From positions 1 through 64,000 of the forward strand of contig NZ_CAKZLP010000084.1 in NCBI RefSeq assembly GCF_937127095.1: a stretch of 64,000 bases of DNA. The letters are read 5' to 3'. How positions within the stretch are numbered: the first letter of the stretch is position 1; each line of letters begins with the position of its first letter. The stretch comes from an uncultured Amphritea sp. (lineage in GTDB: Bacteria; Pseudomonadota; Gammaproteobacteria; Pseudomonadales; Balneatricaceae). The notes under the pieces were generated by a model. That model was not told the origin of the DNA and did no database searches. It saw only the letters and a list, made by a program, of their open reading frames with translations. The position numbers were made by a program, and so were the translations under genes. This document shows, one piece after another, positions 34,699-43,402 of this stretch.

Positions 34699-35574
34699 TC
34701 AGCGTCTGCGTTTCAGTTGTTGAAACAGCACACCACTGATAATCAGGATTAGCCCGATGATGGTCGAGATCATCACCGGTTCGTCAGCGATGGTTGCCAG
34801 TAACAACAGTGACAGTGGCGGAGACAGGTAGACCAGGTTGCTGAGTTGCGCCGTGTTATCGGTCATGCGCATCGCCTGCATCCACAGCAGGAAGGCAAAG
34901 CCCATCTCAAAAGTGCCGATATAGATGCCGCCCGCAACCGCCTGCCAGGGCATTAGAGTGACGTCTCCCTGTATCAGCATCAACACACTGAGAATCGGTA
35001 AACTCAGGCCGAAACAGAGTAGCAGAGAGACCACCGCGTCCCGCGGCTTGCGGGTATTGAGAATCCAGTAGCCAGCAAAAAAAAGTGAGCTGCTGAGCGC
35101 CAGAGCAACACCCAGCGGGTTTTTAAAATCCAGCGCGAGCAAATTGCCCTGAGTGGCGATAACCACGACACCGCCATATGCTAGCAGGATGCTGATCAGG
35201 TTTTTAAGAGTGAATTTCTGGCCGAGAAAGGGCACTGCCAGAATGCTCAGAACTACCGCCCAGGTGTAGTTCAGAGCTTGTGCTTGTTGAGCTGGCAGCA
35301 GATCATAGGCGGCAAACAGAATCAGGTAGTACAGCGTTGGGTTGAGCAATGCCAGCAGCAGGAAATACCCCGGCGATTCTTGAAGATACTGGCGGGCCAG
35401 AGTGACTTTTTTCTGCGCAATGGTCGCAACGCAAAGAATAACAAAGGTGGTGGCCACAGCGATCCAGAGCATCTGCAGCGGGCTGATAAGCGCCAGCGTG
35501 AGTTTAAATGCAGTGGCAACAGTAGACCACATCAGCACTACAACGAGTGCCAGAATCAGAGGTGTCCGGTTCAA
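34699..35574 (-). CDS. DMT-superfamily (EamA) transporter
   Basis: 291 residues with ten predicted transmembrane helices in two EamA repeats. The first begins LILALVVVLMWSTVATAFKL and the second has NPLGVALALSSSLFFAGYWIL. The classic WSTV/A..FK segment and ALNYTWAVVLSILAVPFLG are as in YdcZ/RhaT-like drug-metabolite transporters. It lies 19 bases downstream of the Lrp-type regulator on the same strand, so they form an operon. Given that the neighbouring genes degrade proline and glutamate, an amino acid exporter is a reasonable guess. It ends in a short basic tail (QLKRRR). Confidence 0.85.
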   Translation of the reverse strand: MNRTPLILALVVVLMWSTVATAFKLTLALISPLQMLWIAVATTFVILCVATIAQKKVTLARQYLQESPGYFLLLALLNPTLYYLILFAAYDLLPAQQAQALNYTWAVVLSILAVPFLGQKFTLKNLISILLAYGGVVVIATQGNLLALDFKNPLGVALALSSSLFFAGYWILNTRKPRDAVVSLLLCFGLSLPILSVLMLIQGDVTLMPWQAVAGGIYIGTFEMGFAFLLWMQAMRMTDNTAQLSNLVYLSPPLSLLLLATIADEPVMISTIIGLILIISGVLFQQLKRRR

Positions 35575-35593
35575 GGTCTGCTCTCAGTGGTTA

Positions 35594-36073
35594 TCAGAGG
35601 AGTTTGGATTCAATATCCTTAACATCTTCCATCACTACAAAGGTGCTGGTTTGAGTCACATAGGGTAATGAGGATATCTTCTCCCCCAGAACTTCACGAT
35701 AGGACTCCATTCCGGTTGTGCGGACTTTCAGCAGATAGTCAAAATTGGCGGCGATCATATGGCACTGCTCGATTTCCGGGATCTCTCTTACCGCAGCGTT
35801 GAACGCTAAGAGTGCTTTGGTTTTGGTATCACTCAGCGTCACCTGAACGAAAGCAACATGCTTAGTGCCAAGCTTCTTTTGATCGACCAAGGCGATGTAA
35901 CCGAGGATGTAGCCCTGCTCTTCCAGACGCTTCATACGGATCTGGCAGGGGGTTTTAGACAGGCCGACCCGGGAGGCCAGTTCTGTCACAGTGATACGGG
36001 CATTTTTTTGCAGTTCACGCAAAATTGCCATATCCAGCTTATCCAGCTTATCCAGTTTGTCCAAATTATCCAT
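35594..36073 (-). CDS. Lrp/AsnC-family transcriptional regulator (PutR-like)
   Basis: 159 residues. HTH region: LDMAILRELQKNARITVTEL, then ASRVGLSKTPCQIRMKRLEE. The C-terminal RAM ligand domain spans about residues 75-150 (VAFVQVTLSDTK, IEQCHMIAANFDYLLKV). It is divergent from the NAD-glutamate dehydrogenase gene and 5 kb from putP and putA. The PutA here has no DNA-binding domain, so a PutR-type Lrp activator responding to proline is the expected regulator. The N-terminus carries three LDK repeats encoded by 9-bp direct repeats, unusual for this family. Confidence 0.88.
   Translation of the reverse strand: MDNLDKLDKLDKLDMAILRELQKNARITVTELASRVGLSKTPCQIRMKRLEEQGYILGYIALVDQKKLGTKHVAFVQVTLSDTKTKALLAFNAAVREIPEIEQCHMIAANFDYLLKVRTTGMESYREVLGEKISSLPYVTQTSTFVVMEDVKDIESKLL
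36032..36067 (-). repeat. In-frame 9-bp tandem repeat at the lrp 5' end
   Basis: On the plus strand: atccagctt twice, then atccagttt and gtccaaatt. The copies encode Leu-Asp-Lys repeats right after the start codon of the regulator. Gain or loss of a unit would change length without a frameshift. Confidence 0.75.
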
Positions 36074-36357
36074 ATGATTTCACAGTTCTGGTTGTTCGTG
36101 TTTTTATTTGATCTTTATGAGAAGGATACGGCTATAAATAGCAAAAATACAGTGAAAAAGACTTCTGTTCTTTTCCTATACTTTGACATTAACTAATACG
36201 TCACGGTTTTTATCCTATCCTATTACTGTAGTAGAAAAAAAACCGGGGTGTCAGCGCCAACATCTCTGTCTCTTGAGCGTTGTATTAGCCAATACAGGGA
36301 ATAATAACAATCCGCTACCTGCCGGGCTTAGCGAGTGCGATCTGGAGTCAATACAAC

Positions 36358-39300
36358 ATGCATGATTTAGTAGGTCTGACCAAATCTCAGATAATCGATC
36401 TGATCAGCGAAAAGCTTTCTGCTCAGGTGAGCAAGAGCTTGCAAGCGTCGATGCAACTGTTCACCCAAAAGTTTTTTGGCGTTGCTGCGCCAGAAGAGTT
36501 ACAAAACCGTTCGCTGGAATATCTCTGCTCTTCAGCGCTGTCATACTGGCAGCTGATGCAGGATTATAAAGGTCCTGCTCCTGATGTGAGGGTGTTCAAC
36601 CCCGATCATGAGCAGCATGGCTGGCACTCCAAACATACGGTGATTCAGGTTCACAACGTTGATGTTCCCTTTCTGGTTGACTCCGTCAGGATGGAACTGA
36701 ATCGCCGTGAATTGGCGATAATTGGGATTAATAACTGTGTACTGGCCTGCGAGCGTACTCAAACCCATAAGCTGAAAAAACTCACGCCCGCCCGTGAACG
36801 GGATGAAAACTCACAGGTTGAGTCACTGATCTACCTTGAGATAGAGCGTCACTCTGATCAGGCGACTCTCGATGGAATACGTGACAGCCTGTTAAAAGTG
36901 CTCGGTGATGTGAAAGCGGTTGTTGACGATTTTGTGCCGATTAAAGAGAAGGCGCTGGGTCTGAAAGAGGAACTGCGCCTGCGCGATGCGAATAACCCGG
37001 AGATCAAAGAGAGCCGCAAGTTGCTTGACTGGCTGTTGGATGAGAACTTCATTTTCCAGGGTTATGAAGAGGTCGTGGTTCGTCAGGATCAGGGTAAGGT
37101 ATTCTCCGACACGGTTGAGGGTACGCAACTGGGTACCCAACGCCATACCCCGAAGAGTAAAGAACTGAGCCATCTGGAGCAGCAGTTTGTGCTGGCTGAA
37201 AAGCTGGTGATGTTCAGCAAGGATGTCGGGCGTTCGACAGTGCATCGTCCTGTTTATCGCGATCTGATCATTATCAAACGGTTTGATGAGCAGGGGCGAG
37301 TTTCTGGCGAGTGTCGTTTCTACGGGCTGTATACGTCATCAGTATTCATCACTAATCCGCTGCGAATTCCGGTGGTGCGTCTGAAACTGATCACCATTCT
37401 TTCTGAGTGCGGTTTTGAACCCGGTGGGCACAGCCATAAAGCATTGGTGCAGATTCTCACCGATATGCCCCGTGAAGAGCTGATTCTGGCAAAAACCAGC
37501 GACCTGAAACAGACCAGCTTCGGCATCTTTAATATGCAGGAACGTCGACGCGCCTGTCTGTTTGTGCGTCAGGATACCAGTAAGCGGTTTTATTCCTGCC
37601 TGTATTATATTCCCCGTGACCTGTACACCACCAAATTGCGTAACTCGGTACTAAACCTGCTGTACAAAGGTTTACACGGGCGGGACTATGAAGCCAATTC
37701 ACAGATCTCTGAATCGGTTTTGTCACGCACCCATTTTGTTATCTACGGGGATCCGGATCATCAGGTTGAGGTGGATCTTGCTGCGATTGAGGCCCGGATA
37801 CTGGAGATCTCCCGGTCATGGGATGACGATCTGAACGTTAATCTGATCGAAACCTATGGGGAAGAGAAGGGTAGTCGTTTTGTTAACCGCTTCAGCGGTG
37901 GTTTCAGTTCCGCCTATAAAGAGAACTTTTCAACCGGCAACGGTGTGTATGACCTGCAGCATATCTCTTATCTGCAGTCGCCGGATGCCATCGCCATGAG
38001 TTTTTATCGCTCATTTGAAGAGTCGGACGGGGTTCTGAAATTTAAACTGTTTAGTGTTGATCGTCCGCTGGTCTTGTCAGAAGTTATCCCGCTGTTGGAA
38101 AATCTGGGGCTTAAGGTGCTCAGTGAGCACCCTTATGTTGTTACCGACCGGGATGCTAAACAGTATTGGATCAGTGATTTCCGGGTGAGCTATGGTCAGC
38201 AGACCGTGGTTGAGCTGGATAAAGTGAAAGTTATTCTGCAGGAAGCGTTTGCTAAAGTCTGGGATGGTCAGGCTGACAGCGATGAGTTTAACCGTCTGGT
38301 TATTTCCGGCGGACTTAACTGGCGTGAAGTAGCTATGCTGCGTGCGTTTGCCCGTTATATTAAACAGCTACGCTTCGGCTTTTCTCAGCCGTTTATGGCC
38401 GATGTTCTGGCGCGTAACGTTGATATCACCCGTCAGCTGGTCGAGCTGTTCCGCTGTCGGTTCCAGCCGGGCAAGCAGGAGGCTGGGCAGGAAGAGGCGA
38501 TTGAACAGAGTATTCTCAGCGCCCTGGATGGGGTAAATAGTCTCGATGATGACAAGATACTGAGACGCTTTATGGTGGTAATTAAATCCACCCTGCGAAC
38601 CAACTTCTATCAGCAGAAAGAGGGTGCCGATAAAGCCTACTTCTCATTTAAGATCGATTCGCAGTCGATCCCCGATATCCCACAACCAAAACCGAAGTTT
38701 GAAGTGTTTATCTATTCGCCGCGGATTGAGGGTGTGCACCTTCGTGTCGGTAAAGTCGCCCGCGGTGGCCTGCGCTGGTCTGACCGGATGGAGGATTATC
38801 GCACCGAAGTACTGGGCCTGGTGAAAGCACAGCAGGTGAAAAACTCCGTTATCGTGCCAATGGGCGCGAAGGGGTGCTTTATCTGTAAGCGGATGCCGGA
38901 CACGACAGACCGCGAAGTGATTCAGGCGGAGGGTATCGAGTGTTATAAAACCTATATTCGCGGCCTGTTGGATATCACCGATAACCTGGTGGCCGGTGAG
39001 GTGGTTCATCCTGAATCGGTGGTGCGCCACGATGGGGATGATCCGTACCTGGTGGTTGCTGCAGATAAGGGCACCGCGACCTTCTCTGATATCGCTAACT
39101 CGATCTCTGAAGAGTATGGCTTCTGGCTTGGCGATGCGTTCGCTTCCGGGGGAAGTCAGGGTTATGACCATAAAGGGATGGGGATTACCGCCCGGGGTGC
39201 CTGGGAATCCGTTAAGCTTCACTTCCGTGAAAAGGGGATCAACACACAGGAAGAGCCGTTTACGGTTGTCGGTATCGGTGATATGGCGGGTGACGTGTTT

Positions 39301-41151
39301 GGTAACGGCATGTTGCTGTCCGAGACCATCAGTCTGGTGGCCGCGTTTAACCATATGCATATCTTTATCGACCCAAATCCCGAGGTCGCCAGCGCATTTG
39401 CTGAGCGTAAACGGATGTTTGCGCTGCCCCGTTCCAGCTGGGCAGATTACAACAGTAAACTGATCAGTCAGGGCGGTGGTATTTTTAACCGCTCAGCTAA
39501 ATGGATCGATATCTCGCCGCAGATGAAAGCGCGTTTTGATATCGCCGCAGACCGTCTGGCACCCACTGATCTGATTAATGCGCTGCTCAAGGCCCCGGTT
39601 GATATGCTCTGGAACGGTGGCATCGGAACCTATGTGAAAGCAACCCAGGAGACCCATGCCGATGTGGGTGATAAAGCCAATGATGGTCTGCGGGTGAATG
39701 GCTGTGAGCTGCGATGCAAAGTGCTGGGTGAGGGCGGTAACCTCGGTTTCACGCAGTTGGGCCGGATTGAGTTTGCTCTGAATGGTGGCTCGTCCAACAC
39801 CGACTTTATCGATAATGCCGGTGGTGTGGACTGTTCTGACCATGAGGTTAATATCAAGATCCTGCTGAACGAACTGGTCAGTCAGGGTGATATGACCATG
39901 AAACAGCGTAATCAGCTGTTACGTGAGATGACCGATGATGTTGCTGAGCTGGTGCTGAAAAACAACTATCGTCAGGCCGAGGCGCTGAATATCGCTGAAG
40001 CGTTCTCTCAGGAATCCCTTGATGACTATATCCGTCTGATCAAGAGTCTCGAGCGTGAAGGTAAACTGAACCCGGAACTTGAATTCCTGCCAACCGAAAA
40101 GCAGCTGCTACAGCGTCGTGAGAAGGGGCTGGGGCTGACCCGGCCTGAGTTGTCAGTGCTGATCTGTTATGCCCGGATTGAGCTGAAGCAGGCGCTGATT
40201 AACTCCTGGATAACTGAGGACAAAGGCTTTGCCAGAGAGATGGAAACTGCTTTCCCCGCTCGTCTGCTGAAAAAGTTTCCTGAGGCGTTGCATAACCACC
40301 GTCTGCACCGGGAGATTACCGCCACGCAGATTGCTAATGATCTGGTTAACCGGATGGGGATCACCTTTGTGAATAACCTCAGTTCGGCGATCGGTGTCAG
40401 TTATGATCAGATCGCTGCGGCGTATATGGTTGCCCGTGAAATATTTGGTATTGAGGCGCAGTGGCAGCAGATAGAGTCGCTGGACAATAAGGTGCCTGCT
40501 GAATTGCAGGTGGCGATGATGAGGGATCTCATTCAGCTGCTTGCCCGGGGTACTCAGTGGCTGCTAAGGCATCATCGTGATGGTCTGGATATGCAGAACT
40601 GTCTGAACGTGTATAAGCCAGCTATTGATCAGGTTGTGGTGTCTGATGAGCAGATTCACAAAGTGATTCCGGCTGATCGGTTGACTGAAAAATATGATCG
40701 CTATACGGCCGCAGGGGTTCCGGGGCAGCTATCAGCGTTTTGTGCCGCCAGTGAAAATATATACTGGTTGCTGGATGTGATCGATGTTGCCCGCGAAACC
40801 AACGAAGATGTTGAGCAGGTCGCAATGACTTACTTTGGTGTAGGTACCAGCCTCAACCTGATCTGGCTGGATCAGCAGATTCGCCAGTTTATAGCGGTGA
40901 ATCACTGGCAGGCTCTGGCGAAAAATAGCTATCGGATCGAGCTGGATAATCAGCATCGGGCGTTGACGCTGAAGGTGTTGCAGTCCGGAGAGCCCGGTAG
41001 CAGCGTTGAGCAGCGACTGGAGCGTTGGCAGGAGGCCCGGGCGGTGCATCTGGCGCGCTGGCATTACACCTTGCGGGATATCCAGAATACCAAGCTGGTC
41101 GATTGCTCTATCTTCTCTGTTGCGCTGAGTGTGCTGCTTGAATTGAGTTGA
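36358..41151 (+). CDS. gdhB: NAD-specific glutamate dehydrogenase, large (about 180 kDa) type
   Basis: 1597 residues, full length for the GDH-180 family, converting glutamate to 2-oxoglutarate and ammonia with NAD. The long N-terminal regulatory region contains ACT-like segments (about 50-450). The catalytic core begins near residue 790 with VARGGLRWSDRMEDYRTEVLG, then VKAQQVKNSVIVPMGAKGCF holding the substrate-site lysines, DKGTATFSDIAN, FASGGSQGYDHKGMGITARG and the NAD-binding GIGDMAGDVFGNGMLLS. It finishes proline catabolism by PutA and is divergent from the Lrp regulator. The 284-base upstream gap probably holds both promoters, but no clear boxes were fixed. Confidence 0.95.
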   Translation: MHDLVGLTKSQIIDLISEKLSAQVSKSLQASMQLFTQKFFGVAAPEELQNRSLEYLCSSALSYWQLMQDYKGPAPDVRVFNPDHEQHGWHSKHTVIQVHNVDVPFLVDSVRMELNRRELAIIGINNCVLACERTQTHKLKKLTPARERDENSQVESLIYLEIERHSDQATLDGIRDSLLKVLGDVKAVVDDFVPIKEKALGLKEELRLRDANNPEIKESRKLLDWLLDENFIFQGYEEVVVRQDQGKVFSDTVEGTQLGTQRHTPKSKELSHLEQQFVLAEKLVMFSKDVGRSTVHRPVYRDLIIIKRFDEQGRVSGECRFYGLYTSSVFITNPLRIPVVRLKLITILSECGFEPGGHSHKALVQILTDMPREELILAKTSDLKQTSFGIFNMQERRRACLFVRQDTSKRFYSCLYYIPRDLYTTKLRNSVLNLLYKGLHGRDYEANSQISESVLSRTHFVIYGDPDHQVEVDLAAIEARILEISRSWDDDLNVNLIETYGEEKGSRFVNRFSGGFSSAYKENFSTGNGVYDLQHISYLQSPDAIAMSFYRSFEESDGVLKFKLFSVDRPLVLSEVIPLLENLGLKVLSEHPYVVTDRDAKQYWISDFRVSYGQQTVVELDKVKVILQEAFAKVWDGQADSDEFNRLVISGGLNWREVAMLRAFARYIKQLRFGFSQPFMADVLARNVDITRQLVELFRCRFQPGKQEAGQEEAIEQSILSALDGVNSLDDDKILRRFMVVIKSTLRTNFYQQKEGADKAYFSFKIDSQSIPDIPQPKPKFEVFIYSPRIEGVHLRVGKVARGGLRWSDRMEDYRTEVLGLVKAQQVKNSVIVPMGAKGCFICKRMPDTTDREVIQAEGIECYKTYIRGLLDITDNLVAGEVVHPESVVRHDGDDPYLVVAADKGTATFSDIANSISEEYGFWLGDAFASGGSQGYDHKGMGITARGAWESVKLHFREKGINTQEEPFTVVGIGDMAGDVFGNGMLLSETISLVAAFNHMHIFIDPNPEVASAFAERKRMFALPRSSWADYNSKLISQGGGIFNRSAKWIDISPQMKARFDIAADRLAPTDLINALLKAPVDMLWNGGIGTYVKATQETHADVGDKANDGLRVNGCELRCKVLGEGGNLGFTQLGRIEFALNGGSSNTDFIDNAGGVDCSDHEVNIKILLNELVSQGDMTMKQRNQLLREMTDDVAELVLKNNYRQAEALNIAEAFSQESLDDYIRLIKSLEREGKLNPELEFLPTEKQLLQRREKGLGLTRPELSVLICYARIELKQALINSWITEDKGFAREMETAFPARLLKKFPEALHNHRLHREITATQIANDLVNRMGITFVNNLSSAIGVSYDQIAAAYMVAREIFGIEAQWQQIESLDNKVPAELQVAMMRDLIQLLARGTQWLLRHHRDGLDMQNCLNVYKPAIDQVVVSDEQIHKVIPADRLTEKYDRYTAAGVPGQLSAFCAASENIYWLLDVIDVARETNEDVEQVAMTYFGVGTSLNLIWLDQQIRQFIAVNHWQALAKNSYRIELDNQHRALTLKVLQSGEPGSSVEQRLERWQEARAVHLARWHYTLRDIQNTKLVDCSIFSVALSVLLELS

Positions 41152-41168
41152 TAGAAGGCACTAATTGT

Positions 41169-41206
41169 AAGTGCTTATATTAAGTGCTTATATTAAGCGC
41201 TTATAG
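41169..41206 (+). repeat. 13-bp tandem repeat downstream of gdhB, three copies
   Basis: aagtgcttatatt occurs twice without a gap (41169-41181 and 41182-41194) and a third copy is diverged (aagcgcttataga). It starts 18 bases after the gdhB stop and precedes its terminator. Confidence 0.75.
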
Positions 41207-41220
41207 AAAGCATCAACATA

Positions 41221-41258
41221 AAGCGGGTCTGACGAATGTCAGTCCCGCTTTTTTTTTG
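41221..41258 (+). terminator. Rho-independent terminator of gdhB
   Basis: aagcgggtctgac and gtcagtcccgctt form a stem of 13 bp with one central mismatch around gaat, followed by a T-run of about ten. Confidence 0.9.
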
Positions 41259-41635
41259 GGTAAAAGGTCTGTTTTCCTATATTTTGTCTTGTAATGAATT
41301 TAAATGTCTAAATTATTTATATTAAATAATCTTATTTGCTTTTTTTGGAATTTAAAGAGGGAAATAGTCTTTTCATTGTTCTGTAAGCTATGTCGCTTGC
41401 GTGTTTGTTTATGGGTGCACTTTGTGCCGGATTACAGACTCATTGTCTCAGAGAGTCACTCAGTAATGAAAGGAGTTGGCATCGGCGTACTCATAGATGT
41501 TGAGCTGCGCTGTATCTGTGGCAGATAAAAATACCGGTAGCAATACTGGCTATAACAATAAGTGAATCTAGAGATGATCGACTGTCAGCGGCAGGCCGAT
41601 TGTCAGCAGATTCCAGAATCGATGGAGTTTTACGA
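41259..41635. other. Intergenic region before putP
   Basis: About 380 bases, AT-rich in the first half. A 74-codon frame at 41304-41528 has no RBS and odd composition (Phe, Leu, Cys rich), so I do not call it. No promoter was fixed with confidence. The 3' end carries the putP RBS (tggag, 8 bases before ATG). Confidence 0.5.
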
Positions 41636-43105
41636 ATGATAATAACACTGACATTTGTTATCTATCTGGTGTTGATGTTAGCGATAGGACTGGTTGCTTA
41701 CCGCCGTACACAGGATCTTTCGGATTATGTTCTCGGGGGGCGAAATCTTGGTGCATTTCCCAGTGCGCTGAGTGCCGGAGCTTCCGACATGAGTGGCTGG
41801 TTGTTGATGGGCCTGCCCGGCTACGCGATGACTGCTGGCTATGGTTCGTTCTGGCTGGCGGGTGGATTGCTGGTGGGAACCTGGCTGAACTGGCTGGTGG
41901 TTGCTCAGCGACTGCGGGTTTACTCTGCTCAGGCGAGTGACTCACTGACACTGCCTGCATTTTTTGAGAATCGTTTTAACGATAAAACCCATAGTCTGAG
42001 AGTTGTGTCTGCGTTCTTTGTTCTGGTTTTCTTCCTTTTCTACACCAGTTCCGGCCTGGTTGCCGGTGGTAAACTGTTCGAGACTGTGTTCGGCTTTGAT
42101 TATACCCTTGCGGTATTGATTGGTGCTGTGGCGGTTATCTCCTATACGCTGTTTGGTGGTTATCTGGCGGTGTGCTGGACCGATGTTGTGCAGGGCCTGC
42201 TGATGGTTGGCGCGCTGCTGTTAGTGCCGCTGATCGCTATCGGTGAGCTGGGGGGGATGAGTCAGACGCTGGCGGCCGTAAATGCCAAGAATCCAGAGTT
42301 GCTGAATATGTTTACTGAGGCGGATGGCAGTACGATTACCCTGATAGGGACTCTGTCTTTGCTGGGCTGGGGGCTGGGTTACTTCGGCCAACCGCATATT
42401 CTGGCGCGTTTTAAAGGTATTTCCAGTAAAGATGCGGTGCCTTCGGCTCGCCGTATCGCTGTTATCTGGTCGGCATTTTCAATGGCGGGGGCTTGTCTGA
42501 TTGGTCTGGCGGCTATCGGTTACCTGCCAGAGGGGCTTGGCGATAACGAAACGGTCTTCATGGTGCTGGTTGATGCGCTTTTCCATCCGGTTATTGCCGG
42601 TATTCTGCTGGCGGCTATTCTGGCTGCGGTGATGAGTACCGCTGATTCCCAGTTGCTGGTGTCCTCATCCGCCCTGGCTGAAGATTTCTACAAAGCGCTG
42701 TTTAACAAAGAAGCTTCTCAGGAAAAGTTGGTGCAGGTTGGCCGGTTTGCGGTTATTGCTATCGCAGTTATCGCGACCTTCTTTGCGCTGGATAAAGATT
42801 CTAAGGTGCTCAGCCTGGTGTCGTACGCCTGGGCAGGTTTTGGTGCTGCCTTTGGCCCGGCTCTGATTTTATCTCTCTACTGGAAACGGATGAACACCGC
42901 GGGTGCGCTGGCGGGCATTATCGTCGGTGGTGTGACGGTGGTGATCTGGAAGCAGTTAAGCGGTGGATGGTTTGATCTGTATGAGATTATTCCCGGGGTT
43001 GTTTTTGCGTTTATCGCCATTGTTGTGGCAACTCTGGCAACGCCAGCACCGGCGCGTTCGGTGACGGAACAGTTTGAAACTGTCGAAGCTGAAATAAGAA
43101 GCTAA
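41636..43105 (+). CDS. putP: Sodium/proline symporter PutP
   Basis: 489 residues, SSS family, thirteen transmembrane helices. The N-terminus ITLTFVIYLVLMLAIGLVAY is followed by the PutP hallmark DYVLGGRNLGAFPSALSAGA and SDMSGWLLMGLPG, which lines the sodium and proline site. Later come AAVMSTADSQLLVSSSALAED and YAWAGFGAAFGP. The ATG at 41636 has GGAG eight bases upstream; an in-frame TTG at 41600 would add 12 hydrophilic residues and lacks an RBS. It imports proline for PutA, encoded 297 bases downstream behind a separate terminator and promoter region. Confidence 0.94.
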   Translation: MIITLTFVIYLVLMLAIGLVAYRRTQDLSDYVLGGRNLGAFPSALSAGASDMSGWLLMGLPGYAMTAGYGSFWLAGGLLVGTWLNWLVVAQRLRVYSAQASDSLTLPAFFENRFNDKTHSLRVVSAFFVLVFFLFYTSSGLVAGGKLFETVFGFDYTLAVLIGAVAVISYTLFGGYLAVCWTDVVQGLLMVGALLLVPLIAIGELGGMSQTLAAVNAKNPELLNMFTEADGSTITLIGTLSLLGWGLGYFGQPHILARFKGISSKDAVPSARRIAVIWSAFSMAGACLIGLAAIGYLPEGLGDNETVFMVLVDALFHPVIAGILLAAILAAVMSTADSQLLVSSSALAEDFYKALFNKEASQEKLVQVGRFAVIAIAVIATFFALDKDSKVLSLVSYAWAGFGAAFGPALILSLYWKRMNTAGALAGIIVGGVTVVIWKQLSGGWFDLYEIIPGVVFAFIAIVVATLATPAPARSVTEQFETVEAEIRS

Positions 43106-43123
43106 ACTTACTCTATGCATCAT

Positions 43124-43147
43124 AAAAGCCCCTATGGGGCTTTTTTT
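43124..43147 (+). terminator. Rho-independent terminator of putP
   Basis: aaaagcccc and ggggctttt around tat form a perfect 9-bp stem running into seven T, 19 bases after the putP stop. The remaining gap to putA (43148-43402) is AT-rich and probably holds its promoter; no named site is seen. Confidence 0.9.
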
Positions 43148-43402
43148 GTATTAGTCGCGCCCTTTTTTAGTGCATCTAATAAGTCGTTATGTCTAATATT
43201 TGCAGATAAAATTTAATATAGTTTTGTTTTTTGTTTGAATATTGTTCTATTTCATTAATAATTTTTAATCTATAGTGAAAATGACTATATGCGACTGTTT
43301 AGAATGAGGTACATAAATCGTTATTGCAATAAAAACGGGTAACTCAACAAACAGCAGAACCAGAATAAAGCTGTTTAAAGCAGATTTTTTAAAGGTGGAA
43401 CT

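Noticed and set aside
38644..39360. 238-codon minus-strand frame inside gdhB
   Set aside because: Antisense to the conserved catalytic core of glutamate dehydrogenase, composition untypical of a protein.
41304..41528. 74-codon frame between gdhB and putP
   Set aside because: No RBS, skewed Phe/Leu/Cys composition, no domain; more likely AT-rich non-coding DNA.
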